From Cadophora sp. MPI-SDFR-AT-0126 (taxonomy: Eukaryota; Ascomycota; Leotiomycetes; Helotiales; Ploettnerulaceae), in assembly GCA_020747065.1 (NCBI GenBank), contig JAGMVK010000002.1:2976001-3040000 (forward strand): 64,000 nucleotides of DNA, read 5' to 3'. Every line of letters begins with the position of its first letter. Within the stretch, counting starts at the first letter, position 1. The position numbers and the translations under genes were made by a program. The notes under the pieces were generated by a model, which did not search any database, was not told the DNA's origin, and saw only the letters and a program-made list of their open reading frames with translations. Below are positions 1-12,173 of this stretch, one piece after another.

Positions 1-108
1 GAGCAGGGCAAGTTTGACAGATAAGATCCAGATATCGGCTCATCTCATGCAATGCAAGCCAGGTCTAGCTAGGGTACTGGCACTGACAGCGGCATGCCTG
101 CGGGTGAG

Positions 109-558
109 TTATTCCTGTCCATCTGGGTCAGGTACACCCGCAAAACGATGCAGATGCAGAATTTTCCATGGGTCGATGGAGACGTGTTGAGGTATGTCGT
201 CGCATGAGCTGCAGAACTTTTCTTTTTTTGTTCCGATGGATCGGTGTGGAGCTTTTGGAATCTGGGGAAACGATGGAGCTTGAAGCGAGTTTCTACAGGG
301 GGGCCTGATTGATGGGTGTGGTTTCTCGTCAGGGGCTGAGGCGAGAGCGAGGAGCAGTATGCGATACTGAGGTCTGGATGTATCCGCCTGCGCTAAATGG
401 CACTGCTGAAAAGTCTCTGGATGTTGTTCAGGTCTAAAAGATGCTCTTTGTGAAATGGTAAAATTGTACTCACTATAGCCATATCCCGGGGCTGTTGGGG
501 GGGACGGTGACAGTGGTTGTCCATCATTTGCATCATGAAGACAGTGGAGCAGATCCAT
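109..558 (-). CDS. possible 5' end of a gene leaving the left edge
   Basis: An open minus-strand frame starts with ATG at 558. About 28 codons in, a GTGAGT donor-like site follows the residues GYGY, which would make the first 80-90 bases a short first exon with the rest of the gene running leftward out of the window. The peptide is rich in Pro and Ser and matches no family I recognise. It lies 255 bases downstream of the ERD1-like gene on the same strand. It could equally be a chance frame in non-coding sequence. Confidence 0.2.
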   Translation of the reverse strand: MDLLHCLHDANDGQPLSPSPPTAPGYGYSEYNFTISQRASFRPEQHPETFQQCHLAQADTSRPQYRILLLALASAPDEKPHPSIRPPCRNSLQAPSFPQIPKAPHRSIGTKKEKFCSSCDDIPQHVSIDPWKILHLHRFAGVPDPDGQE

Positions 559-812
559 TACTCTAGGCTTCTATTTGGTCTGACTTGAATATATTGAAAA
601 TATCAAATCGTAGAAAGTCTCTCATCTATATCGATATCCATCTATTCAACTAAACTCCAGTGACCTGTCCGAGCAGGTCATGTACTCCGACATCAAATCA
701 TACTGATACACGGAATTGCCCAACCAGAAACCATCGTACAAATTTCTCATGTCCGAGGATCTTTTCGCTTGCCGCTTCAAGTCGCTTCCAGTCAAAAAAA
801 TCAAGCAGCCAT

Positions 813-2220
813 TCAATCATCATCATCCTTCCCACTGCTATACCCAAAATCACCAAGATCATCACTGTACTCTCCCAGCAGGACATCATCCTGACCAGGT
901 CCACCAAGAACACCTCTCTCGGTACTCCTCACCCATTCAGTCTCAACCCGGAAGAAAATCCATATCCATCTTCTGCCCACCTCCAAGAACTCCATGAGAA
1001 AGATGCCACTCTCGAAATCAGCGAAGTGGTCGAGATGAGGCGAGAGTTTGAGAGACCATGTGCAACGGAGTAAAAGGTCGAGGACGATGACGATGTAGTA
1101 GAGTTCTTTGGTGTGGAAGTATAGGCGTGAGCGTAGGCCAAAAGGGATATTACGTGGTGTTTTCGATGGAGAGCGTAGGGCCGAGAAGAGCGTGAGATCC
1201 CAATCTTTGGCTACGTCCCAGTAGAAGCTATACAACGAATTCACGATGACTGCCAGGAGCCACGCCCGGTATAGCGACTTCTCAGTCAACCCGACTGCAT
1301 CATGGTTGAGGGTCATGTTGCGCTGCAGAGCGGAGAATATGATGACTGGAAACGCAGAGGAGTATTTCAGCGCATTTGCTAAATGTTGACCTCCCCATCC
1401 TTGCGATCCTATCCCACCATTCCTGCGATTCGAGGCCCGTACACGTACGTATTCGATCAGGCACTGACGAAGTCGAATGAGGGACGGGATCGCGATTATG
1501 ATGGGAACGAGGTATTGTCCACCACAGGCGCGATCGGGGCGTTTGGTGGCAGAGCCATTGTGCGAAAAAAACATACAGAGAGCTACGAATAGGTCTGCGA
1601 TGACTTTTGCATAGGATGTGAGCACATCTGCAAGGAGGATATCGCCGAACTTCCCATCATGAGCTTGGGCTAGGCCGCCAATTGAGACACGCCGTAGGGT
1701 TTGTAAAAAGCGGCTTCTTCCGGTCGAGGCGAATCGTCGCGGAAGGAAGAAGATGACGAGGAGTAGGAGGAGGAGAGATATAGGGAGGAAGTCGTAATAT
1801 ATAACTAGTGTAGGGTTGCGGTGTGACAGCGCCCAGAAAAGGAGGATCGAGAGGGAGAAAGGGAGCGTGAGCAGGAGTGCGAGGCGGTACGTTGAAAGAT
1901 GGTGAGGGAGATCTGTTCGAGGAGATGCTCGTTGTGGATAGTTGATGAGAGAAGGGACATCCTGTGTTATAGATCAGTGATTGTTGGAGGTAGCAAGGGA
2001 GGGAGGTGAAGAGAGGAAAAGGGGAACCAACGATTTTAACAAGAGACAGATAATGCAGATTTGCCCCCCATGCCCAAACGCCTGGAAACTATCAGTCATA
2101 CTCTCGCGGTTGGCGAGCAGATACAGTACCTAATACTACAATCAATGCGACTCGATATGGTAAAGGGAGTGTCAGACTAAAGGAGTCGAGTTCTGGCTCC
2201 ACGGCCGGGTCACCGTCCAT
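813..2220 (-). CDS. ERD1: EXS-domain membrane protein, ERD1-like
   Basis: Three exons by my model: 2220-2130, 2081-2032 and 1961-813, giving 429 residues. The introns start GTACTG and GTTGGT and end CAG, and all phases close. The N-terminal hydrophobic stretch LPLPYRVALIVVLG is followed by VWAWGANLHYLSLVKI, then DVPSLINYP. The body holds several membrane segments and the EXS signature (RFLQTLRRVSIGG, FGDILLADVLTSYAKV, CGG, LIRLRQCLIEY, WDLTLF, RRWIWIFFRVETEWV). The tail is acidic (GKDDDD). Yeast Erd1 is a Golgi protein needed for retention of luminal ER proteins, Golgi glycosyltransferase recycling and phosphate recycling; the XPR1/SYG1 exporters share the EXS domain but add an SPX domain, which is absent here. 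Role is inferred from family; the start codon is the first ATG fitting the conserved N-terminus. Confidence 0.85.
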
Positions 2221-3356
2221 TGTTACCGCAGTAAATAACGCCGCATCGAAGGATATAAGACCCAATGAGTGACTGCAACCACAAGAGACGAGGTGGAAGT
2301 TGAGGATATCCGTGGAGTTGGAGGTAGGGAGGAATGAATACAGGAAGGCTACGTTCACACGACCAACAGCCTCGAGTCGGGAAATAAATTCTGGTCAAGC
2401 CACATTGGCACCACCAGCACGGCCACATGCGGAACCATGCGGCCCGATCTTTTGACAGGCATGCCGAAGTCAACTTGACATCGCCCAAACTTACGAGTCA
2501 GAATCAATAACACAGCTTAGAATCGGGCGCAAAATACCGTTTACTGCTATCATGTGGGCCGGCATTGGCATGGTCAATCTTTTGTGGTATTTCCTGGGCA
2601 ATTTAGACACCCAAAGAGTGTGGTCAACATGGCCTGAAGGACCGTGTGCTATAAGAAGATACATAAAGTGAGGAAAATTATTCATCCTGTTCAGTTTTTA
2701 CTCGTTTGACCCAAGATTTTTACTCTCCTCGTTGCTTGTGTTTCTACTTTTACGTGGCGAAAGGGATTAAATCTTGGAGTTTATATAGTCGTTAATGGCG
2801 CTTTTCTTTTGTTCAAGCTTTCCAAGGACAGAGCTACGTGTTTTATCATTCTCGATCAGCAAATGTGTGTGACGCTTGGAGCACGCTCTGGGAGATTCCC
2901 ATAGTTGCCGCACGGCAAGACTAGGTCTGCTGCACAGCATTAATGGATATCAGCCTGTTCTTCCGGTCTAACCTCTACCAACCGACTATTCGGCGTCACC
3001 TTTGTGGACGCAGGTACGGAAATCTTGGCTATCGTCATACTGGTTCGAGCGCGAAGGGCAAAGCTGCATACGATCGACAGGATGTCAAACTTTCATAAAA
3101 ATCAGTTCGCTGAACAGATCCTGGCTCAGGGAGCCGACACCGGTGCATGAGAAGTGTCATTATCTCAATCTACATATCCCACGTGTGTGAATCTGGACTT
3201 CAGATAAAACCAGAAGTCATGTCTATATGCCAATACCAGCCTCTCATGACCAGCCAACGCCGTCAACAAAATCCCAACCCAAATTCTTATACGCCAACGC
3301 TGCAGGGTGTTTCCCCCTAAAGCCTAGTTACATGTTCTAAGCCACAAATCTGTGCA
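2221..3356. other. intergenic, no gene seen
   Basis: This 1.1 kb lies between the ERD1-like start and the bZIP stop. Only short unrelated open frames are present. It should contain the ERD1 promoter and the bZIP 3' UTR, but I see no distinct motif. Confidence 0.5.
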
Positions 3357-4043
3357 TCAAACAGCTTCTCCATCACAGTCCTGCATATCTTGAGCGTCTT
3401 GCGACGGTCCCTCATTCGATGATATTGGCGACAGGAGCTGGGACTCGCCATTTGGCCGACTCTGCGATGATTTAGTCGGCGGTTGCTGTGCAAGTGCTTT
3501 CTCAATGACACCTTTCAGGGACTCCGTAGTCTGAAGGAGGGATCTCAGCGTCTGCTGCATGTCGTCGGTGTACTCCGAGTACTCAGATACTTCTTGACGC
3601 AGTTCTTCAACTAGCTCCTTGTTTCTAGCTCGCCATGCGGCCTGCGAAACTCTGTTCTGCTTCCGTCTCCTGGCTACAGCTTCAGCAGACGGACGTCGCG
3701 GACCGCGTGAGCCCCCCTCGGATGTTGACGTAGGTCTGTCGGATATGGCTGTGGCCGGCGAAAAGTCGCCGCTTGAAAGTGCGTCTTCTTGCACGCTGCC
3801 ACCCCATTCCGAGTACGTGATGCTGGAAGGTTCCCCGATCAGATTGTCAGTGAATTGAGGACCTGAGGTGTTGATCTGCCAAAATCAGTCACGCTGGCGT
3901 TGAAGGGACTCAGTGAATTTTACTGTCAAGGGATTTGCAGAAGTTTCAAAGAAACCTCCTGTTTCAAGGGGAACAGTGTCTAGATTTTCTTGATAGAAAG
4001 TAGCACCGTTCCAGTATCCGTCTTGATTGTATTCAAACGCCAT
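3357..4043 (-). CDS. bZIP transcription factor
   Basis: Two exons, 4043-3924 and 3875-3357 (intron GTAAAA...GGCAG), give 212 residues. The start is the ATG of MAFEYNQDGYW. The basic region lies at about residues 108-127 (RRRKQNRVSQAAWRARNKE). It matches the fungal AP-1/Yap-like pattern in which the invariant N and R flank small residues (NRVSQAAWR). A leucine-zipper-like coiled coil follows (LVEEL, VSEYSEY, MQQTLRSLLQ, LKGVIEKAL). The flanks are Ser/Pro/Gln-rich and disordered. It is a nuclear DNA-binding protein; target and stress role cannot be read from sequence. The protein is short, with no C-terminal cysteine-rich domain as in Yap1/Pap1, so redox sensing of that type is not expected. 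It diverges from the transcription-factor-domain gene at 5199. Confidence 0.85.
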
Positions 4044-5198
4044 TGCGAATTTTGATTTTGTAATTGTGGAGTCAGGTTATCGATGTCAAGCTTTGGTGGT
4101 AGGTTGAGACTCCAGTCATCTATATATCAGTCAGCTGTACGGAAGATGCCAGCCTTGTATGGACTGCAACCACGGCTGGCATATCGTATGATTCCCGATC
4201 GACAGGACAGGATGTTGACTTCCTTTAACGGCCATAGCTCGGTCGGACTCTTACCGATAGGATAGGACATCTGTAGACAAATTATGCTAGAGTCGTCAAG
4301 CTTTAGACGCGATTTTTCACGTCAAGATTCGCCAATGGCCGTTCGATACCATTGCCCGCAAATGAACTTACCGCCCAGCTGCCGAGAAGAGGTGTTCCAA
4401 TCGCACCAAGCTGACAATGCGTCGCGGAGTTAGTCAGCCGTCACAGTTGAGATCTAGGCCCACAAGCTGTCGTCCCGCCAATCACTCGTTCCGCTTCTTG
4501 CATATGAAATGTAATCAAAAAGTCTAGACGAGCGTTACATGCTAGTATCTATGTTTTGTTGACGCTGAACCCTGCGGTGTGACTGTGCACGGTTCAAGAG
4601 GAACGGGTCCAATTTGAGGAGGCTATCTGGTCCTGGCGGTGAAGCTATTCCCAACATTGCTCGTGGCATTGTTTATATAATTGGTAGTTGTCGATTTCGT
4701 CACCGAAGTATCTCGGAGCGCAATTTACTTGACAGCTTGGCCAGCCTATTTCCTGACTGCGAAAGGGAAATGGTCCACTATCTGGGGGCTCGGTGGCTGA
4801 CTTTGATGTGAATCCTCTGAGAAAACGCGCCTATCACGAATGCTAAATTGGGGCTAGGCGTCCGTCATATCGCATTCGACAAGGATACCTCTTTGGTGCA
4901 TCAGACTGAGGCTGCATTATCTCCAGATCTGCGACTCATATTATTGGACAACAAAGCTTGTTTGCCGTCCGCTTATGGACACCCGTATGCATTCGACGCC
5001 TAAGCTCCGATCCTGGAATGGTTCGTGGCACAGCTCTCATCAGGCTAAATGCACAGCTGCGGAAACGTTGCCGCGGAATCCACTACACTTCAAACAGCCA
5101 ACTCTTTCTCGGATGGAGCTCCACTTTAGACATAGCTGGAATCACACTTCAATGGTTCTTCTTTAGGCCATCTTCTTGGGAGCTGTCACTTACCAGAT
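4044..5198. other. shared upstream region of two divergent regulators
   Basis: A 1.15 kb gap separates the bZIP start (minus) from the start of the next gene (plus). Only short chance frames are visible. By position it must hold both promoters. Confidence 0.5.
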
Positions 5199-7323
5199 AT
5201 GAGCGACTCTTCAAGCCCACAGTCAGGGAGCAGTGGGGGTGAAGGAGGGGCCAGCCACGCGGCTACCCAGCTTGAATGGATGCAAGTTGAAGCCGTGCCA
5301 GATATACACAGTGAGTATCAGACTCTGGTCTGTAATGTCAAAACGAGGCTTGACTAAGCTTTACTCCACCAGTCAACTCTCCTGGCTCTCAGCGGGAAGT
5401 GGTACGACACCAGCTCGCCAATAGATACAAGCTTTGGGTTTTTGGATACAGTGCATGCTAATAAATCAACTTACTTTCAGGACCTTCACTTTGTGGCAGA
5501 AACGGGTGTTGCGAGACCCAGGGGTACTTTCAGGAATCTGAGTATGTGGATGCTACTTCTGGTTGATCCACTTGTCTCGCAGCATCAACCATATCCAGTC
5601 AGCCCATGGGCGCATGTTGCCACCCACCTCACTGTCTTTCACCACGATATGTGCTGATATCCCAACCACGCAGTTCGATCACAAGCACGCCGGAAACTTC
5701 GTCACCTACCCGGCCCGTCTAAACGAACAAGATTGAAATCCAGTGAAGATGAGAGCCAAGAGGAGACGAAGCAGCTTGTCTCATCTGCCAAATCCTCCAA
5801 TGTCATTGCTCCTCTTGTTCGTTGTCCCGAGGACAACTCCCACGATCCCTTTGACTCGATGATCATTGGAAAGCGAGGCAGGACGCATTTCTACATCAAG
5901 CACTGTGAGTACATTATGGTTCGATAGTGATATCACATACAGTATCAATCAAGGTTCAATCTGCTGACTGTTGACCTCAATTCCTCAAAGACTACATCAC
6001 ATTCAAACATACATACCCGAGCGACATCATGACCAATAAGGCTAAAAAGGATATTGCCATGCGCCATGCCATGACTGATCCATCGTTCCTTCATGCAACT
6101 CTTTTCCATTCTGCCTTAAACCTGTGTAGGTTGCGAGGTACATCATTTAGTCGAGATGTTTACTACCATCATGGAGAGTCGATTAGAATCATCAATCGTC
6201 GTTTGAGCGATCCCAAGTTCTGGAAGGTTTCGGATATTACTCTCTTGACTGTTGCATGCTTGCTTCATTTTGAGGTACAATATCTAGCAAACCAGTTCCA
6301 TACAACGCGAGGCTGATTGTCTAGATTCTTGCAGACTTTGGCTTCAACGGCGTTCGAGCCGGTCTCGAGACACATGAGGCGAAAATACATTTTGACGGCT
6401 TGCAAGCCATGGTGAATGGAAGAGGCGGACTGGAGGAGATATCAAAGGAGTTCGTCAGTGGTAAGAGTGCGAACACATTTGTTGCATGGTATGCCATTAC
6501 TCAATGACACTAAACGCCGATTAATGTTCTTAGGACTGATACATGTGTATCAATTGCATTAAATATTCGTCCAAGATTCGAGCTCGTGCAAGGCGAGGAA
6601 GAACAGGGAGACGATGACTGGACGCCATACAGCGCCATCGCTCGTCGATATCAATCCAAACTGTACAATCTTACAGGCCATGAAGAACTGGCAGCGGAAT
6701 GTATACACATATACTCAACGTTACGGAACGTCCCTCCGTTGCCAGAAGCCGATGCACTCTCCATGATCTCCAAGGGAAATCCTACACCCGTATTCAAGTA
6801 CAAAGGCCAACTAGAACGCCTCGAGCGACGAGCACTAGCTCTCATCCTCTCAGCCTCAGAACCTCCAAAATCCTCAAACCAATCTCAACTCATCTACCAA
6901 CTATTCGGCAACGCCACACTCATCCACGCCCTCCTCTTCATGCGGAACTCCCCCGCCAGCGGTCCCCTCTCCCGCCTCCTCTCAGACCGCATCCACAAAA
7001 CCCTCACCACCCTCGACCTCCACTCCTATCTCCTCCAATACCCCGAGATGCTCCTCTGGATCCTGGTCATGGGTGGTATCGGCGCCGCAGATACATCGGT
7101 CCAACAGAATTTCGCTGCAATGCTCGCTGAATCCTGTCTTGCGCTGGGATTGGTGGGGATCAGCGAGATAGCACTCATGTTGGAGGATTTCCTCTGGTTC
7201 GAAGCTTATTGTAGCCCTTCCACTATGGCGCTTTGGAGTGCGGTTGCGGTTGAACAGGGTGTGGGAAAGAGGAATGTGGTTATTAGTGATAGGACTGTTG
7301 AAACAGGGTTTGGTGAAAAGTAA
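5199..7323 (+). CDS. fungal transcription-factor-domain protein
   Basis: Multi-exon gene. My model is 5199-5310, a short exon from 5373 (end uncertain, about 5400 or 5437), 5481-5541, 5674-5904, 5991-6274, 6325-6488 and 6534-7323. It starts MSDSSSPQSGSSGG, then a conserved LHFVAETG...NLIRSQARRK segment, a basic linker, and a middle-homology-like helical domain (HATLFHSALNL, YYHHGESIRIINRRLSD, VACLLHFE, AGLETHEAKIHFDGLQ, FVAWTDTCVSIALNIRPRFE). The layout fits the large fungal family carrying a fungal-specific transcription-factor domain and an IRSH-like N-terminal motif without a visible Zn2Cys6 cluster. Probably nuclear and regulatory, but the DNA-binding mode is unknown. It diverges from the bZIP gene. 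The exon 2/3 junction is the weak point of the model. Confidence 0.7.
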
Positions 7324-10300
7324 CACATATGGGAAAAGGCGTTGAACGGTAAGGGCGGCGCTGCTGGGATCATTGTGTTTTAGGTAGCGTACATGGAAAT
7401 ACCCTGATGAGGAGACATAAGGCTCATAAAAATTATAAGTTTTGTTTAAAAACTTTCTATTGGGTAGATGTCTTGCTTATCGTCGATGCAAGCCTCACTC
7501 GCTCCTGATCTAATCACCTCTTCCTAGGTCTATCTCGACCAGGAATGATGGTTCCATGGCTACGGCACCGTACATACCACTTAAACAGCCTTATGGGAGA
7601 AATATCCGTCAGTTCTTCACAATTCGAAAAGGTTGGGCTCTTTCCCACGTCGTTGCTGTCTGTCATTCTCCATGGTAGAGATCCTACCTTATCGCATACA
7701 ACACCTCTGCATCTCGCTTAGGACCATAAAGCTTTCCTCCCAGATATCTCCATGCGATCGCCTAATGTTGCGGTCGCATCAACCTACCCTTTGTCAGTCA
7801 CTTCACGTCAAGCATTCGCATAATACTGGGAGCAGGGAACATTTCCATGAAGAGTTGAAGCCCTAGACTGAGTAATGCTCCAGATATGGCGGTCGGGAAC
7901 TCAAGTGTCGTGAAGAGAGGGGTACTGTTGAATTCACGTGAAAGATAACGGAACAGATGAGGTGGAAGACATGTTCACCTTGAAATCGTATGTACAGCGG
8001 TTCTTAACATTGTGAAGAAAGCTAGCTATACCAGAGAGACTCGCTGTAAATCTTCTGGAAATCTAGTTTTGGTTACTGGAGCTGGTACCTGATTTCGAGA
8101 AATCTTCGAAGAATGTAGAGTTTCACCGTCTCAATACATAATCAAAGCATGAATACAGCGTCTAATTTCATGCTGTTAACATGTATGTGTCTTCTGTTGC
8201 TCTGCGAAAGGATTTCACAGGCTCTTGGATCATCATAAAACCTCTCAATTTCTGGAAACCCGAGACTGTGATCTGCAACAATTCGACAAGAAGCAAGCTT
8301 CAACAGCTTCATCCACTTGATCAAGTAGATATCTCGAGATCTGAACTAGAGCGAAGATACCCGAGAAATTTATTCTTGCCACGTGGACCTTTGTAGGGAC
8401 TAAGTTGGGCGAATATTTTATGATAAACACGGTCTCGCTTAACTTCCCCAAGATCCGGAACACTCGATACATTGATTGTGCAGGAAGGGATTTTTTCTAT
8501 AAGAATGACATTTCTCTACTTCTGATCCCGTTGCCGAATGAAAAATCTGCATATGGCTTAAGATAGTGAATCCACAAAAACCCCTTGCTAAACTCCCTGC
8601 CATTCGGTCATTCCTAGATCCCCGCTTTGTAGACTGTTTGCAGATATTCCGGAAATTCCTCTTGCAGCATTTGTCTCTTTGCAAGTAGATTCAGTCTCTA
8701 GAATCCAATATTTGAAATCGTAAATATCCAGCTGTGAAATCGAGAAAAGGAGCAATCGCGTATTATGGAGAACTGGATTGTTTGGAAGAAAAAAAGTCTA
8801 CTCCAGTAATTATTCCTGGCTGATCTCGGACAGATTTTCATTCTCAAGCTCACGAAACATCTCTGAATGTTGAGAAGATATAAGAAACGCAACCGTAGCA
8901 CTGCAGGTAAGGTAATGAGGTTGAGGAGAAGTGCTCAAGGACTCAACATCTGGAATTTGTCCTCCATTACTTCCACTTTCAAATGACCGATCATAATGAT
9001 CTCCTCACAAGGTTACATTTCGGTGACGGGAGAATTTGCGGAAAGTTATCCGGTCCATTCTTCATGAAACTTGGCCACACGACAACAGATCATTGCCCAT
9101 TGACGCTGCATCTCACAGTTGTGGGAAATAATTCTTCCGGCAACTGCTAATGGGAAGGGTTTCTGTTATAGAAGGAATGAGGCAGGCGTACGGGTCATGC
9201 ACCGGCAAGTCAGCGACGATGTAAAATCTTTGATTGTCATCAACAATCCTTTTCAGGGTAAGGTTTTATTAAAGTAGGTCGACAGGAGGTGATCGACAAT
9301 GTGGCGGCACAACCCCGCAAATACCCCGGATTTTCTTCGCAACCCTCCGCGATACCTTTCATAACCTCACGGGTCCAGTCCTCATGTTTACGGGAAGATT
9401 GTATTGTGACTAGCCAATGATTGGGAATCCATTGAAGAGGCAATGGTGATTACTATTCAGCCAAGGAATGGATACCATTCCTCGGTCATTTGGGAGTTTT
9501 TGAAAGGAGCCAAGATATCAGCGAGGTCCACAAGGTCCCACTGATGCCTGACAACTGATGCCTGACACTATTGATTTAGCTCTTCTCATTTATCGCAATT
9601 TTGTTTGTCAGTACAGATTGATCGGGGATTTTAGACAGGATGCAACTAGATACTTCTGCTTCCGTGCCGTATTCTCAGCAGGGACTCTCGTTTCTGGAGA
9701 TTCTCGCAAGTCTGCAACAATTTTTGACAAGAAAATCGAGATGACAGTGATCGAAGCATCTTCTACCACTTCTAAAAGATCAAAAAGTGGCACAACATTA
9801 TCTTTTCATCCGTTGAGCCATTTTCCATGCTAGTAAGGGGGATATGGCCTGCAAGGTAGTATTGGGCAGGCGTGTCATTTTGTATCATTTTGCATTCGGA
9901 CAGTTTTCAATTCCGTTTGCCGCCGTATGCATCTGTGAGCCCATTCACTAGCGTGGGAAGTGGGAAATGTTTCAGTAGATGTAGTGATATTTATGGAGTT
10001 ACAGCGGTTAACTGTGGTATGATTACCAGCAGGGTATGATTTGAATCCCCTTGCATCGAAAATTGAGAATGAAAACTTACTATTATGGGTCACCCCCTAC
10101 TGGTGCTGAGCAATCATACTTGACCGCTGCACTTCTGTATATTTTTTCATCTATTATTGACTGCGTTGCTTTTTTCTTCGGCACTTCTCACTAGTCGCCA
10201 CATAACTAAAGTTCCGATACATATCCCGCGATGCCGAAGGGTGATTAATTGCGTGTTTTCTCAGAGATATAAAGTTCCGAATCCGACCTTCTGTTTCTGA

Positions 10301-10358
10301 GGCGGCATAATTTTGCTTCAATCAACTGGATCATAAGCCATTTTGACACACTCTCGCA
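7324..10358. other. 3 kb gene-poor stretch
   Basis: No frame here is long or conserved enough to call. There is no visible repeat, LTR or tRNA. Composition is not strikingly AT-biased by eye. Short frames (for example 7633-7866 and 9558-9833) look like chance. It could hold a non-coding RNA or a long-dead gene. Confidence 0.45.
10265..10273 (+). promoter_or_regulatory. TATA-like element
   Basis: The sequence GATATAAAG lies about 85 bases before the ATG of the alginate-lyase-like gene. The spacing suits a TATA box, but this is position and motif only. Confidence 0.25.
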
Positions 10359-11588
10359 ATGCTCATCAAATCTGTTCTCTGTCTCCCTATTCTCCTGGGT
10401 CGGTCATGGGCCCTTCCGCACGACAGTACGGATCCATCCAGGACTGTTGCAACTCGCACTGTTGATCCCTTTGTTCATCCGGGCATGCTTCACACCGAGA
10501 CAGACTTCACACGCATGAAAGCTAAAGTTTCTGCGAAAGAAGCACCCTGGATCACAAGCTGGAATCTCCTAACAGCAAATTCTCGTGCCTCAGCGACATA
10601 CACTCCCAATCCCGTGCCCACAGTTTATCGCGGCTCAGATGGCACCCATTCCGAAAATTACAGTCGACTATACAACGACATTGCGGCCGCATACGCTCTT
10701 GCACTCAGGTGGAAGATCTCGGGTGATACATCTTTCGCAGGTACTGCTGTCAAGATTCTGAACGCGTGGTCCTCCACGCTGGTTGCGATCTCAGGCAACT
10801 CAGACAAATTTCTTGCCTCTGGAATCTATGGATACGAGTTCGCCAATGCTGCAGAGATCATGAGGTCGTATTCTGGTTGGGCAGCTGCTGACCAGACCGC
10901 GTTCGGAAACATGATGAAGAATGTCTTCTATCCTATGAACCATAGATTCCTCGTCAATCACAATGACGCCAAGATCGATCATTATTGGGCGAACTGGGAC
11001 CTGTGCAACATGGCTTCCATGCTTTCTATCGGAATCTTCACCGACAATGACACCATTTACCAGGAGGCTGTGACATACTTCAAGTCTGGCGGTGGTAATG
11101 GCAATATCGACAAGCTCATCTGGAAGCAATATACTGTCGATGGACAGGTCCTAGGCCAGAATCAGGAAGCCGGACGTGACCAAGGACATGCGACCCTCGA
11201 CTTTTCATTGGTGGGAGCCTTCGCTCAGATGGCATACAACCAAGGAGACGACCTCTTTGCGTACGATGACAACAAGATCTTGACTGGGAGCGAGTACTGC
11301 GCCAAGTACAATGCCGGCTTCGACGTTCCATACACGACTTATACCAACAGCGATGTCACTCAGACTGTCATTTCCAACAACAGCCGAGGCACGATCAGAC
11401 CGGAGTGGGAGCTATTGTATGCACACTATGCGGACTTGAAGGGGGAAAATGCAACCTATACTGCGAAGATGAGACAAATCGTGAATGATGCAAAAGGAGG
11501 GGCAGAGGGTGGTGGGGGAAACTATGGCACAACCTCTGGTGGGTTTGACCAGCTTGGTTATGGGACTCTGACTTTTAGGTTGAAGTAG
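10359..11588 (+). CDS. secreted alginate-lyase-fold polysaccharide lyase
   Basis: A single uninterrupted frame of 409 residues. The N-terminus (MLIKSVLCLPILLGRSWA) is a signal peptide, probably cleaved near ALP. The body has the helical (alpha/alpha) signature of the alginate lyase domain family: FVHPGMLHTETDFTRMK near residues 38-54, DIAAAYALALRWKISGD, HRFLVNHNDAKIDHYWANWD near 200-215, then EAGRDQGHATLDFS and GYEFANAAEIMRSY. The N, H, Y and R residues in those motifs are the usual catalytic and substrate positions in this fold. The CAZy assignment may be PL38-like (glucuronan-type uronan lyase) rather than true alginate lyase; I am not sure. Acts extracellularly by beta-elimination on uronic-acid polymers. 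It stands alone, with no neighbouring uronate catabolism gene. Confidence 0.85.
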   Translation: MLIKSVLCLPILLGRSWALPHDSTDPSRTVATRTVDPFVHPGMLHTETDFTRMKAKVSAKEAPWITSWNLLTANSRASATYTPNPVPTVYRGSDGTHSENYSRLYNDIAAAYALALRWKISGDTSFAGTAVKILNAWSSTLVAISGNSDKFLASGIYGYEFANAAEIMRSYSGWAAADQTAFGNMMKNVFYPMNHRFLVNHNDAKIDHYWANWDLCNMASMLSIGIFTDNDTIYQEAVTYFKSGGGNGNIDKLIWKQYTVDGQVLGQNQEAGRDQGHATLDFSLVGAFAQMAYNQGDDLFAYDDNKILTGSEYCAKYNAGFDVPYTTYTNSDVTQTVISNNSRGTIRPEWELLYAHYADLKGENATYTAKMRQIVNDAKGGAEGGGGNYGTTSGGFDQLGYGTLTFRLK

Positions 11589-12173
11589 AGTGGATTTTTG
11601 GAAGAAATGGACAATCCTTTGAGAGATGATGTGATCTGTGGATGAATATCTTTGTTCTCTTCCCTGGTGGTGGCGTGCCAAAATTTTATTCGATGACATT
11701 TATGGATAGTTCTGAAATGCACAATTTACCTTCATGGTATTTTCCCACAGTGGTCCATTGGTGCACTTCTTCCAGGAATGCCCAATGAACAAAATGAAAG
11801 GTTGATAGCCAGAGGCTTAGAGAAGACCTCGTTCGGAGTAAATACCCAGGGTTGCGAAGTCAAGTTTGATTTGTAAAGAACAATGTAGATAGTATGAAAT
11901 CCTTGACCCTTTTCTACGTTGGTAAGTCATCAGCGGATAACCAGGTTTTGGCAACTCCATTAACCGATAAAGACAGAAGAAATGAATGTCAACAGTTGCT
12001 CGCTACTTTTCAGGGCTCGGGTTTGCCGTGCTGCTTACTAGGCTGCCCCACCTTAGTCTCAGCTGGATCATCCCGAAGACAACTCCAGAACGCTCTCCTT
12101 ATTACGACTTGCTGCCTCTATAGAATCTACCAACTTTATCAGGAGCTCAACGAGGCCGCTCAGGTCTATTTGA
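11589..12173. other. intergenic, no gene seen
   Basis: Contains the 3' flank of the lyase and the upstream region of the AflR-like regulator, which are in tandem. A frame at 11894-12262 overlaps the regulator start and is not convincing. Confidence 0.5.

Noticed and set aside
660..1073. 137-codon plus frame at the end of the ERD1-like gene
   Set aside because: Antisense to the conserved RRWIWIFFRVETEW end of the EXS domain; low complexity and not conserved.
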